From contig OX421500.1 of the NCBI GenBank assembly GCA_949126835.1, positions 26,044,731-26,108,730 of the forward strand: 64,000 nucleotides of DNA, in the 5' to 3' direction. This stretch comes from Anisus vortex (taxonomy: Eukaryota > Mollusca > Gastropoda > Planorbidae). Under the pieces are notes generated by a model. It was given only the letters and a program-made list of their open reading frames with translations, was not told the DNA's origin and searched no databases. Below, piece after piece: positions 1 to 10,678 of the stretch (position 1 is its first letter; each line of letters opens with the position of its first letter). The position numbers and the translations under genes were made by a program.

Positions 1-540
1 GTTGTGAGCACTACATACTATACTGGTACCGGGGCAAAGACGAGAGTTGTGAGCACTACATACTATACTGGTACCGGGGCAAAGACGAGAGTTGTGAGCA
101 CTACATACTATACTGGTACCGGGGCAAAGACGAGAGTTGTGAGCACTACATACTATACTGGTACCGGGGCAAAGACGAGAGTTGTGAGCACTACATACTA
201 TACTGGTACCGGGGCAAAGACGAGAGTTGTGAGCACTACATACTATACTGGTACCGGGGCAAAGACGAGAGTTGTGAGCACTACATACTATACTGGTACC
301 GGGGCAAAGACGAGAGTTGTGAGCACTACATACTATACTGGTACCGGGGCAAAGACGAGAGTTGTGAGCACTACATACTATACTGGTACCGGGGCAAAGA
401 CGAGAGTTGTGAGCACTACATACTATACTGGTACCGGGGCAAAGACGAGAGTTGTGAGCACTACATACTATACTGGTACCGGGGCAAAGACGAGAGTTCT
501 GAGCACTACATACTATACTGGTACCGGGGCAAAGCTGATT
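1..540 (+). repeat. 45-bp tandem repeat, 12 copies, open in one frame
   Basis: Twelve nearly identical 45-bp units run from the window edge; the array probably continues upstream. Each unit has a KpnI-type GGTACC palindrome. Because 45 is divisible by three and one frame lacks stops, positions 4-546 form a 180-residue open frame repeating STTYYTGTGAKTRVV. The last boundary carries a single change (gttctg for gttgtg). Near-perfect identity suggests recent expansion or homogenisation. A repetitive Ser/Thr/Tyr/Gly protein is formally possible, but nothing else (signal peptide, splice sites) supports a gene. Confidence 0.95.
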
Positions 541-1144
541 GTTTAAAAAACACACACTTGTTCTGCATCTTTTATATGACGACTAAAAGGTTTTTCTTTT
601 ACAGGGTTCATATTAACTTCATACGGATTTGTGACCAAAGTTTTGGAAAGTTGTTGGATTTTGCAATTCAATAATAGGCAAAAACAGCGAAAACAAAATA
701 TTTATACTATAAAAAAAAATAAAAAAAATAACAGTGTTGTTAAGAAGTCTATTATTTATTAGTAGTCATCAGTATATGTTTATATCTTAAAAATACTAAA
801 AAAGCTCATTAAAAATGTTCAACTAGGACTTCTTATATATGCACCAACCGTTTAGATTATGACAATTTACACATTATCAAATACCAGTCACAGTATTTTA
901 TTGCTCTGTGAATATTTTGTAAAGTTTGGGAAAAGTTTAGTAATTTTAAATCATTTTACAGAAAGAATCCTGTATTATTTTTTTTTTATCGTCTGTTAAT
1001 ACAGTTAAATTAAAGCCATGAATTATATTACTGATCTTTCATTTATAAAAAAAATATATTTTGATTAACTAAAAATATATGATATATGAAAACTATAACT
1101 GCCAATGTAGTTTTTGAAATATTTCACCCCAGTCCACCGTGATA
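541..1144. other. AT-rich intergenic stretch, no gene seen
   Basis: AT-rich sequence with short A and T runs. I see no coding potential, RNA gene or recognisable repeat. Confidence 0.7.
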
Positions 1145-1152
1145 CCCTATAG

Positions 1153-1357
1153 CAGGGGTTGGCAACCTACGACACGCGTGACAGACTTGGCACGCAGAGC
1201 TATATTCAATGGCAGGCGGATGACCTTCAAAAAGGCTATTCAAGTCTTGTCTACTAGGAATGAGTGCTAATGCAGTATGCCTTTTAGGATCTTGACACGC
1301 TGAATGAATTAGAAATCCCACTTTGGCGCACTATTATGAAAAGGTTGCCGACCCCTG
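1153..1357. mobile_element. Short non-autonomous hAT-type element
   Basis: A 205-bp element with ends CAGGGGTTGGCAACCT and, read from the other side, CAGGGGTCGGCAACCT (15 of 16 match). The flanking 8-mers ccctatag (1145-1152) and ccctatcc (1358-1365) share their first six bases, as expected for an aged 8-bp hAT target duplication. The end sequence resembles hAT-Tip100-type termini. There is no transposase inside, so it would have moved in trans. The reverse-strand 65-residue frame over it is not a gene. Confidence 0.8.
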
Positions 1358-1365
1358 CCCTATCC

Positions 1366-2632
1366 ATCTATCGTACACGTAACTCAATGCAATGTGTCTG
1401 TGAGACATTCTTTTACCCACACATCCCCGGCCTGAGTTGTCGCCACAAATTGTGTAATGCAAGCTTATTTGTTTTCTCCGCTTGAGTGAAGTATCAATAT
1501 TTTCAACTGTCATTATTGTATGTATTCCTCATTTTAGCTCTTCTGTCTTACGTACCCATCTCCATACCCCCCCCCCCTACCGCCGCCGGCATAGCACGTA
1601 TTAAGACCTGCAGTTTTTTTACATTCTCCCCCCCTCCCTCTCTCTATCCCCCGCCCCCCACTAAACCCTCTCCATCGACAAAAGGAATAATTGTTGTTCT
1701 ATTGCCACGCCCTTGCTTATTTTTAGAACTACACTTTTTTTTTTAATCTGTAGACGTTGACTATTATCTCATCGATGTTTTTTCACATAGCTGCTAAGGG
1801 AGGGTGACGCATGGAATCAATGCTTCAGTTTTAGGATCTGACACTTGCTCGGAGGTTCAATAGGGACACATTTTTTTTTTAGAGAAACAAAAATCTCTTA
1901 GTAGTCGAGCTAGACTAGACACTAAAAAAACAACAAAAGCATATTTTTATCATCGTGGCGAACATCTCTTTGGCGGAATGGGTAGGCTGCAGCTTAGAGA
2001 AATTAGACACATGTCTTGCTAACATTAACAAAGGTCAGGTCAGTTTTAATTTAGTCGTAGCCGTACCCAACTGAACATATTTTGCTGAATTATTTTCATT
2101 AGACTAAGCTGTCTTTTTAAAATGTTTTTTTTAGTAACTTTCGCAGTTTTGGGTGTGTTTTAATGATAGAATAGAAATGTTGGTTTGTAATATAAAGTTA
2201 GTGGCAATATTGGTTGTTGTTTTTTTCTGCTTCCAAATTTAAAGTGTATTACAGTTTAAAGTCAATTCACATATTTTTCCGTCACAATAGCTACACATAT
2301 AAATCGTATGTATGATTAGTTGTGCCTTTACTGTATTTTCCCCGCTGGATTCCAAGTAAGGTCAGGTATATGAGATGTTTATTTATCATGAATGCATACT
2401 ATTTGCACAGTTGCAACATAATCAAGTATTTATCATTTGGCGTGTTTGATATTCATATTACATGTTCCATTGTTTCATGAATATCATGGAGCTTGACCGA
2501 GTAGGGCTGTCCACTTTATCAGGCTATGAATTGGTCTGGACATAGATAAAGTTAATATAATCTCTCATATTCAATATTGGGATTGTTTCTTATTTATCGT
2601 ATGGCATAGGTCTATTCTCTAATTGATAATAA
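1366..2632. other. Intergenic, AT-rich, with C/T-rich patch
   Basis: Contains a pyrimidine-rich patch with C-runs (about 1560-1680) and otherwise AT-rich unique-looking sequence. The 86-residue frame at 1486-1746 lies over the low-complexity patch and is not credible as a gene. Confidence 0.65.
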
Positions 2633-3239
2633 ACCAGTCTTAATGAGGCCTGGTCTTTTCAATAGGTCAGGAGTTATCGTGTTGATGAACTTTTGGGTTT
2701 CTTCCGGTAACCCTCTTTAAATGATGTTTTTTGCTTTTGCTGGTGTTTGCCCATTTATTTCAACCTCGACGGCCAATTCTGGTCTTTTAGAAATATGCAT
2801 GGGCTAGAAGATTAGTTATGAGGAATCCGTTCTTAACATCAAAAGTGAGTAGGCGATAATTAATACTCGAGATGTTAGTAGCATTAAGTTCAATTTAGCT
2901 TTCTTTTAAAAAACAAAGTTGTCAAGAGTAGCGCTTCTTGAATATCTGAAAACATGATCTATAGAAACATAAAGACACAAAAACGAAAATTATTTTGCAC
3001 CAAGCAATAATTTTTGGGTATAAAAATAAAAAATAATTGATTCTTCACTTCTGACGTTCTCAATCCATCCTTTTCTTTGGGCAACATCTTTTGGAGATGA
3101 AATACAATTTAATCCCCCATATCTTTTCTTACTCGGAGTACAACCAGTAACACATCATAAAGACATGTTTTGTTTGTAAATGAACGAATAGGACCGGAAA
3201 TGTTGGCATAATATGTGTGCATAATCATTAAGACTTGTC
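2633..3239 (-). mobile_element. THAP-bearing inverted-terminal-repeat element, copy 1
   Basis: About 607 bp, related in reverse orientation to 39087-39668. The left end (agtcttaatgag near 2636) is complementary to the right end (cattaagacttgtc, 3226-3239). Shared blocks include the stretch around 2808-2870, the central part near 2765-2800 and the region around 3045-3115. On the reverse strand from ATG at 3166 the frame reads the start of a THAP-type zinc finger (CVTGC, then SPKD and KGWIENVRSE). A stop at codon 4 shows it is dead. THAP fingers are typical N-termini of P-element-like transposases, so this looks like an internally deleted derivative of such an element. Family assignment is inference. 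Confidence 0.65.
3046..3166 (-). pseudogene. Decayed THAP zinc-finger N-terminus
   Basis: Reverse-strand frame from ATG at 3166. After a stop at codon 4 the frame reads CVTGCTPSKKRYGG, then SPKDVAQRKGWIENVRSE. The pattern C-x3-C near the start, Pro-Lys-Asp and a downstream Trp match the THAP DNA-binding finger (C2CH). The later C-x2-H pair is not recognisable, so the finger is incomplete. Its counterpart at 39169-39290 starts MSVCWVSGC. It is a transposase-derived relic inside the element at 2633-3239, not a host gene. Confidence 0.6.
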
Positions 3240-4021
3240 AATACATTCCACAAAACAGTATTACGTAATTGTGTTTCAAAACTGAAAAAAAAAACCAACA
3301 GAGATCTGGTAACCTTTACTCTCAATAATAGTTTGTGTCTGCACTTTTTGTGACACTGCATGTCTGTCTTTTTTTTTTGTCCGCTGGTCTAATTGTGGGA
3401 GGGTGTGGGAGTGCCACCGACCTGCACGAAATGCCAACTTTCTGACATCTGAGATAATTTGACAATGACATGCCAAGTGTTATATAATTATATATTTACT
3501 TTAATTGAGGAACAATACTATAGTTTCAAGCCTGGTTAATTAAATGGGTTGAATTAATGTGACCATCTCCTCCAGAGTATAGACCTATATAATCAATCAT
3601 TTCGATCTACAAACAAATTACCTAAAGATGTACTGTTCTCTTTACATCTTTTACATTACGAGTTTTATGCTCTTGTAAGCTTTAAACATGTCAAAACGTA
3701 TTGCAGTTCTGTCCCTTTTGTACAAGTCTGTACTTTGATTACGTGAATTACTGAACTTGGTTATGCTCCCTTAGACTATAGTCACTGACAAACATTGTGG
3801 CATTAGTTACTTTCTCTTCCACTGTGCTTGTATGTGTTTGGGAAATTGTATCAATTACATCATTTTTGAACCCGCGTTGTTTAATAGTTTTCGAATTCAT
3901 TTTCTCTTCCTACATCTTATTACAAAATTTCAATGTACGTGAATTTTAAAAAAAGTTATCTTGTCTTTACTAACAATTTCTCTCGGCTTTACACTTAAGC
4001 TAAAAAGCGTGTATTACATTG
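3240..4021. other. AT-rich intergenic stretch
   Basis: No gene, RNA or repeat recognised. Short frames on the reverse strand (about 3276-3476) show no family features. Confidence 0.65.
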
Positions 4022-5360
4022 ATTCACTGAAAACCATTCGGGTTGAGTTAGAGTAATTCACTGGAAACCATTCAGTTAGAGTTAGAGTTAGAGTAATTCA
4101 CTGTAAACCATTCGGTTACAGTTAGAGTTAGAGTAATTCACTGTAAACCATTCAGTTACAGTTAGAGTTAGAGTAATTCACTGTAAACCATTCAGTTACA
4201 GTTAGAGTTAGAGTAATTCACTGTAAACCATTCGGTTACAGTTAGAGTTAGAGTAATTCACTGTAAACCATTCAGTTACAGTTAGAGTTAGAGTAATTCA
4301 CTGTAAACCATTCGGTTAGAGTAAGAGTAATTCACTGTAAACCATTCAGTTAGAGTTAGAATAATTCACTGTAAACCATTCAGTTAGAGTTAGAGTAATT
4401 CACTGTAAACCATTCAGTTAGAGTTAGAGTAATTCACTGTAAACCATTCAGTTAGAGTTAGAGTAATTCACTGTAAACCATTCGGTTAGAGTTAGAGTAA
4501 TTCACTGTAAACCATTCAGTTACAGTTAGAGTTAGAGTAATTCACTGTAAACCATTCAGTTAGAGTTAGAGTAATTCACTGTAAACCATTCAGTTACAGT
4601 TAGAGTTAGAGTAATTCACTGTAAACCATTCAGTTAGAGTTAGAGTAATTCACTGTAAACCATTCAGTTAGAGTTAGAGTAATTCACTGTAAACCATTCA
4701 GTTAGAGTTAGAGTAATTCACTGTAAACCATTCAGTTAGAGTAAGAGTAATTCACTGTAAACCATTCAGTTAGAGTTAGAGAGAGTAATTCACTGTAAAC
4801 CATTCAGTTAGAGTTAGAGAGAGTAATTCACTGTAAACCATTCAGTTAGAGTTAGAGTAATTCACTGTAAACCATTCAGTTAGAGTTAGAGAGAGTAATT
4901 CACTGTAAACCATTCAGTTAGAGTAATTCACTGTAAACCATTCAGTTAGAGTAATTCACTGTAAACCATTCAGTTAGAGTAATTCACTGTAAACCATTCA
5001 GTTAGAGTTAGAGTAATTCACTGTAAACCATTCAGTTACAGTTAGAGTTAGAGTAATTCACTGTAAACCATTCAGTTAGAGTTAGAGTAATTCACTGTAA
5101 ACCATTCACTTAGAGTTAGAGTAATTCACTGTAAACCATTCAGTTAGAGTTAGAGTAATTCACTGTAAACCATTCACTTAGAGTTAGAGTAATTCACTGT
5201 AAACCATTCAGTTAGAGTTAGAGTAATTCACTGTAAACCATTCACTTAGAGTTAGAGTAATTCACTGTAAACCATTCAGTTAGAGTTAGAGTAATTCACT
5301 GTAAACCATTCACTTAGAGTTAGAGTAATTCACTGTAAACCATTCAGTTAGAGTTAGAGT
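4022..5360 (+). repeat. ~34-bp minisatellite containing GTTAGA hexamers
   Basis: About 40 units built from a constant 22-base part (gtaattcactgtaaaccatt plus ca or cg) followed by one to three hexamers of GTTAGA or GTTACA. Unit length is therefore mainly 28, 34 or 40 bp. The hexamers vary between units (GTTAGA, GTTACA, GTAAGA), and a late block alternates ttcagtt with ttcactt. It is a repeat within a repeat. Confidence 0.95.
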
Positions 5361-6766
5361 ATTTATTTTGTTTTACTATTAGTATTAATGGAATATTTGT
5401 TTTTTAAATTTGTATGACAAGCGTTTTTTTGTGTGTGTTTCAGTTGATTTTTTCTCCCTCATTGTTCTTCTGTTTCATTAGGAAGAGCTTTCACTGGAAC
5501 CATGCGACGGTTTTAATAATGAGATATTATCTTACTTCTGTGTGTTTCTAACAAGTTATATTATTAGTCTTGCATCGATAGGCAACCTAAAACCAAATCG
5601 ACTAAGCCATGCTAATGGTAAAATCAATTCTGCGTGCCATCCGATGCTGTTACTACTTTTCTAATAGTATGGGAATGAAGTCTGTGGGGAGGGGGGAGGG
5701 GGGGATGACGAGAAGGACATGCGCATTCTTCTCCCCTCTCATTCCCCCTTTTTTTATTAGATCGAAAGGGGTTGCCTAGCAACCATAAATTCCTGTATAA
5801 GCGATTCCCTTTTAAGAAGAGATTCGGCTAGATACACTGTTCGGTGACCACGCCTTTTCCCCCCATTCAGTCGGTTACAGAGTGATGTAACTGTACCGGA
5901 TGTGCAACCTGCAGTGTGCCCTGCACCCATCAAACCATCTCAGTGATCCCGCCCCATCACGCCTTCAGTGAGAACCTGCTTCACCCTATCACATAGGACA
6001 AAGACCATCACACCTAAAGTGTGATCACCACACAGAATCACACCTTTTTAATGTGTGCCATCATTCCATTCACACCTCTAAACGTGGCATATTGCCGCGC
6101 CATTGATAAAAAAAACAACACAAAATCGCCCATAAAACCAGTTGTGAATTATGAGCTATGCGCAAGTTAGGATTTATGGCAAGAATTGTTCAGCCAATGT
6201 TATTGATTCTTTTGTATTGTCCGAAATTGATCGTTTGCTTGAAACTTATTTGGTTGAAGAATACGTTTGAGTTTATAGTTTATATCCACCGTCTTTATGC
6301 TTCAATTTCAATGGTGCTAAATTAAGACTACATTGGAAGTCGGAAGTCTTATTCAGTTGTTTATGAAACGTCCTTAAATGGTGTCTTTAGAATGTTTCTG
6401 AACATTATATTTTTATTCAGACAATGTATGACAGTTTTACTTTAGTACCATTGGATATTTTAATGAAAATAATGAAAAGAAGCCATCTAGTCTCATTGTA
6501 TTTTTAATACTGTCGTTACAGTTGAGAACTTGTGTATGTTCTTCTGACTCAAACAACAAACAACAACAAAAAAAAACCTGCACGTTTGAAACCCAATATA
6601 ATCACTATGTCAATTATGCAACCGAACTAGCAGTAGTTGTTAGTAAGTTTGTTTGTCCAAAGTAAAATTCTGACCATTGGCTAGTTATTTACCTATCTAG
6701 ATTTCCTCACTACCCCCTCCCCTTTCTCTTGCTAAAGATTCTCCGAGTTCACGCTCTCTGGCGATT
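5361..6766. other. Intergenic region with GC-richer, promoter-like centre
   Basis: Mostly unique-looking AT-rich DNA. Between about 5660 and 6080 it is more GC-rich, with a G-run (5688-5704), an X-box palindrome (5771-5783), a TATA-like gtataagcg (about 5796) and several tcacacc/gtgtga words. No open frame of note follows. It could be a promoter, or part of an unrecognised mobile element. Confidence 0.45.
5771..5783. promoter_or_regulatory. X-box (RFX-type) palindrome
   Basis: GTTGCCTAGCAAC is a perfect palindrome around a central T and matches the RFX X-box pattern (GTNRCC, spacer, RGYAAC). RFX factors bind such sites in ciliary and other promoters. Function here is inferred from the motif only. 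Confidence 0.45.
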
Positions 6767-6815
6767 TTCTTTCTCTCTCTCTCTCTCTCTCTCACTCTCT
6801 CTCTCTCACTCTCTG
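6767..6815 (+). repeat. (CT)n microsatellite
   Basis: Run of CT dinucleotides with occasional CACT interruptions. The 71-residue frame across it is low-complexity Ser/Leu and not a gene. Confidence 0.95.
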
Positions 6816-7295
6816 GTCAAATTTCATTTTCCACATAATTCAATCTCAGCACAGTGGAGGAGCTGGGTGTCTGGCACCACCACCCCTCCTTTTTTTATAT
6901 TAAGAAACGGGGCGTATATTAGGGCGTGTATTGGGGCGCGGTGACAGGGCCACACCCAAAATGCTCACCGTTAATCTTTTTTCCAGTTCTTAACTTAATG
7001 ATGGCAACAAAATAAGTCTATGCGGATAAGCAGCTCTTGGAAACTATTTCTGGTTCCGTAGGGCAGAGACTGTCAGTGTCTCTGGGCACGACATACAATT
7101 GTGTGCCCGGCGACACGACAGTTTTGCTTTTGTGGCCCTGTACCGGTTCGCCATCGGGCATTCGGGAAATGGTGATGTAAGGTACTGAACCCAGCTTGAT
7201 GGCTGGCGCTCACCTTTTTCCACGGAAGACAATACATATTTACAGGGATTTACGTTTCAATTTCAAAACCTACGTAAATTCGTAAAGCAAAAGAC
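6816..7295. other. Intergenic stretch
   Basis: Mixed-composition unique-looking sequence with no recognised gene. The reverse frame at 7044-7232 shows no family features. Confidence 0.6.
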
Positions 7296-7370
7296 CACAC
7301 TATCTATCTATCTATAAGTCTGTCTTTCTAACTATCTATATCTCTCCCACTATATCTATATTTATATATC

Positions 7371-7449
<79 letters not shown>

Positions 7450-7526
7450 ATCTATATATCTATCTATCTATAAGTCTGTCTTTCTAACTATCTATATCTC
7501 TCCCACTATATCTATATTTATATATC

Positions 7527-7591
<65 letters not shown>

Positions 7592-7709
7592 AAGTCTGTC
7601 TTTCTAAATATCTATATCTCTCCCAATATATCTATATTTATAGATCTCTATCTATCTATCTATCTTATCTATCTTTTCTATCTTATCTATCTTATCTATC
7701 TTATCTATC

Positions 7710-7793
<84 letters not shown>

Positions 7794-7797
7794 ACAT
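7296..7797 (+). repeat. Compound (TCTA)n microsatellite with repeated cassette
   Basis: Long TCTA/TATC tracts. A roughly 55-bp non-tetrameric cassette starting taagtctgtctttctaa occurs three times (about 7313, 7471 and 7591), each followed by a fresh TCTA run. A TCTTA variant block occurs near 7663-7715. Tract and cassette have evidently been duplicated together. Confidence 0.95.
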
Positions 7798-8879
7798 ATC
7801 TATATGTACTAGTATATACATACATATATTATACCTATGTGTGTGTTGTTATTGGTCCGTGCCAAGTTGACCTAATTAATTAACAGAAAAGCACATTCAG
7901 GTAAAACATTAAGCACGCTCCAGATAATATCAATCATTGGCACTGTGTTTCACCGGCAGGTAATTTAAAGACGTCTTCTCAGAAGTAGTAGAGTAATGGA
8001 AGAAGATACACAATCTATATGTAAATAAATATTCAGAGTGGCTTCGTTTAAACAATAATTAGATCCGTTGTCATATAATACTCATGCGTTTAATAGAGAT
8101 TTTCTGTGTTGATTAGAAAATTTGTTTTCTAGATCGTCATACATTGGCGTGATTTAGTGACGTCATTGTTCTTGTATTTTCTTTTGTATTGGAGTTTCTC
8201 TTTCGTTATATTTTGTCTAATCACACAGGTGCGACAAGTTAATAGTAGTTGTTTTTTGTTTTGTTTACACGAAGTTGAGCTGTCAGTATACAAGTAGTCA
8301 TATTAGTATGATATTAGTAAGTGTGTGAAAAAGGGGGGGATGGGGTGGTTCGTTCTGACTACTATTGTAAATACCGATATTCAGTTTGTCCTGTGGATTT
8401 GACTATTAAACGGTTTGTTTCTTCTGTTAGTGGCTTGATTTATTTAATCATCAGTCATGTTATCCATTGCTGAGAAGAACGAAGATATAACACATATATT
8501 CACTATTCAATTAATGAAACTACAGAGTTCATAAGGCTTGGGAAAGTTTGTGGGTTTTACTAAAAATGGACTAAAACAGCTTGTGGGAATTTTAAAATAA
8601 AATTTAGTGTAAGAACCTTTAAATATGTCATTGCGCAGGTTTTCACTGGCAACAGCTTGAGATCCGTCGAGTTTGAGAACAGGATATATCTGTATCTATA
8701 TTTATGGAACCATTCCATCATTCTTTACATCCTTTCTGTGTTGCCCCGTGACAAGCCGTCATTAAAAGCCAGAGTTTGTTGGGTAATTCATAATAGGATT
8801 AGTTCTCTCCCTGCAGTTCTTTATAGATATTATCTCCCCCTTGTCTCGGCGCGATAACATGCTAGATGTGCACTTTCAC
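7798..8879. other. AT-rich intergenic stretch
   Basis: No gene or RNA recognised. Short frames such as 8657-8857 carry no domain features. Confidence 0.65.
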
Positions 8880-9078
8880 ACACAGTTGATATATGTACTA
8901 TACACACATACATCTATCTATATCTTATATCAATATCTGAATGTTATAACTTTATCTTATATCTATATGTTATGTCTATATCTTTATCTGATATATCTTA
9001 TATCTTCTATCTATATCTTTTATCTATATTTTATATCTAAACATGTATCTTGTATCTATATTTTGGAATATCTTACAT

Positions 9079-9113
<35 letters not shown>

Positions 9114-9405
9114 CTAAATTTATAGCTGTATCAGATTAATTCACCCATCCATCCATTCAACAGTCCGATCGACTATCTATCTATCTCTCTCTTTCTCTCT
9201 CTCTTTCTCTCTCTCTATCTATATATATATATATCTATCTATCTTTCTATCTCTCACTCTCTATCTATCTATCTATCTATCTTTCTCTCTCTCTGTCTAT
9301 CTCTCTCTCTTTCTTTCTATCTATCTATATATCTATGTATCTTTTTATCTCTCTCTCTCTCTTTCTATCTATCTATCCATCCATCCATCTATCTACATAT
9401 ATTAT
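8880..9405 (+). repeat. Degenerate TATC / TA / TCTA microsatellites
   Basis: Three joined blocks: degenerate TATCT-rich sequence with an (AT)n run (to about 9110), a short unique spacer, then TCTA/TC tracts (about 9168-9400). The 94-residue frame at 8841-9125 is a Tyr/Ile-rich by-product. Confidence 0.9.
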
Positions 9406-10014
9406 ATATAGTTACATAAGTAATTACATGTCTGTACATCCGAGTTATTGATTGGGCACGCCTATTTTCTCTGTTATTGATAACCAATAAAATATGAGGG
9501 AGTTAACAGCTGCCATATTGCGCCAGTTACCGACGGAAGCCCCCGTTGTTGGCGCGAGTCGTGATGTACTGCAGTCAATATCTATAGGAATCGGGGGGGG
9601 GGGGGGCTGTGGCGGGGTAGGAGGGATGTTGGGGGGTGGCGCAGTGACGTCGTCGCGACTAGTTATGATGTCACAGTGCCCATCTTAGTTTGTGTGTTTG
9701 ATCCTCTCTCTCCCTCCCTCCCTCTAACGTGCGGTGGTGAGCTGCTCATGTCGCACGTGGCTCCAGCAACAAGACTTAACAGTGTTGCGGCATGTGAGTA
9801 TTTCTTCTGCACCTGTGTGTTTAGCCTGAATAATTTATTACTGTAAACTGTTTTATAGGGTTGGTTTAAGCGGATAACTTTGTCTATTTTCACGTTGTTT
9901 ACGTCAAAATATTGTAAAGAGAACATTTGTTCCGTTGCCGCTGAATGTAATCTTCATCGTTTAAAATATAGGAATTAACTGTAAAGCGTTTGTGTTTTAC
10001 TTCATTGTTTAACT
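9406..10014. other. Intergenic with GC-rich, CRE-like patch
   Basis: At 9490-9800 the sequence is CpG-richer, with a G-run (about 9595-9607), gtgacgtcgtcgcg near 9643 (CRE half-site-like), and a donor-like gtgagta at 9794. It could be a first exon and promoter, but no convincing coding frame is present. Confidence 0.35.
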
Positions 10015-10678
10015 ATGCCTGCTTTATTTCATAGTTTAACTATGCCTGCTTTATTTCATAGTTTAACTATGCCTGCTTTATTTCATAGTTTAACTATGCC
10101 TGCTTTATTTCATAGTTTAACTATGCCTGCTTTATTTCATTGTTTAACTATGCCTGCTTTATTTCATTGTTTAACTATGCCTGCTTTATTTCATAGTTTA
10201 ACTATGCCTGCTTTATTTCATAGTTTAACTATGCCTGTTTTATTTCATAGTTTAACTATGCCTGCTTTATTTCATAGTTTAACTATGCCTGCTTTATTTC
10301 ATAGTTTAACTATGCCTGCTTTATTTCATAGTTTAATTATGCCTGCTTTATTTCATAGTTTAACTATGCCTGTTTTATTTCATAGTTTAACTATGCCTGC
10401 TTTATTTCATAGTTTAACTATGCCTGCTTTATTTCATAGTTTAACTATGCCTGCTTTATTTCATAGTTTAACTATGCCTGCTTTATTTCATAGTTTAACT
10501 ATGCCTGCTTTATTTCATAGTTTAACTATACTTGCTTTATTTCATAGTTTAACTATGCCTGCTTTATTTCATAGTTTAACTATGCCTGCTTTATTTCATA
10601 GTTTAACTATGCCTGCTTTATTTCATAGTTTAACTATGCCTGCTTTATTTCATAGTTTAACTATGCCTGCTTTATTTA
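10015..10678 (+). repeat. 27-bp tandem repeat, ~25 copies, open in one frame
   Basis: Units of 27 bp, almost identical, with rare changes (gcctgttt, cattgttt, actatactt). One frame is stop-free and reads MPALFHSLT per unit, producing a 231-residue frame that ends at 10710. Hydrophobic repeat peptides with no other gene feature are best read as a by-product of the repeat length. Confidence 0.95.

Noticed and set aside
1486..1746. 86-residue membrane-like frame
   Set aside because: Hydrophobic and proline-rich stretches come from T- and C-rich low complexity.
4022..5360. CRISPR-like array
   Set aside because: Units are contiguous tandem repeats without unique spacers, and the window is clearly eukaryotic; the same holds for all other arrays.
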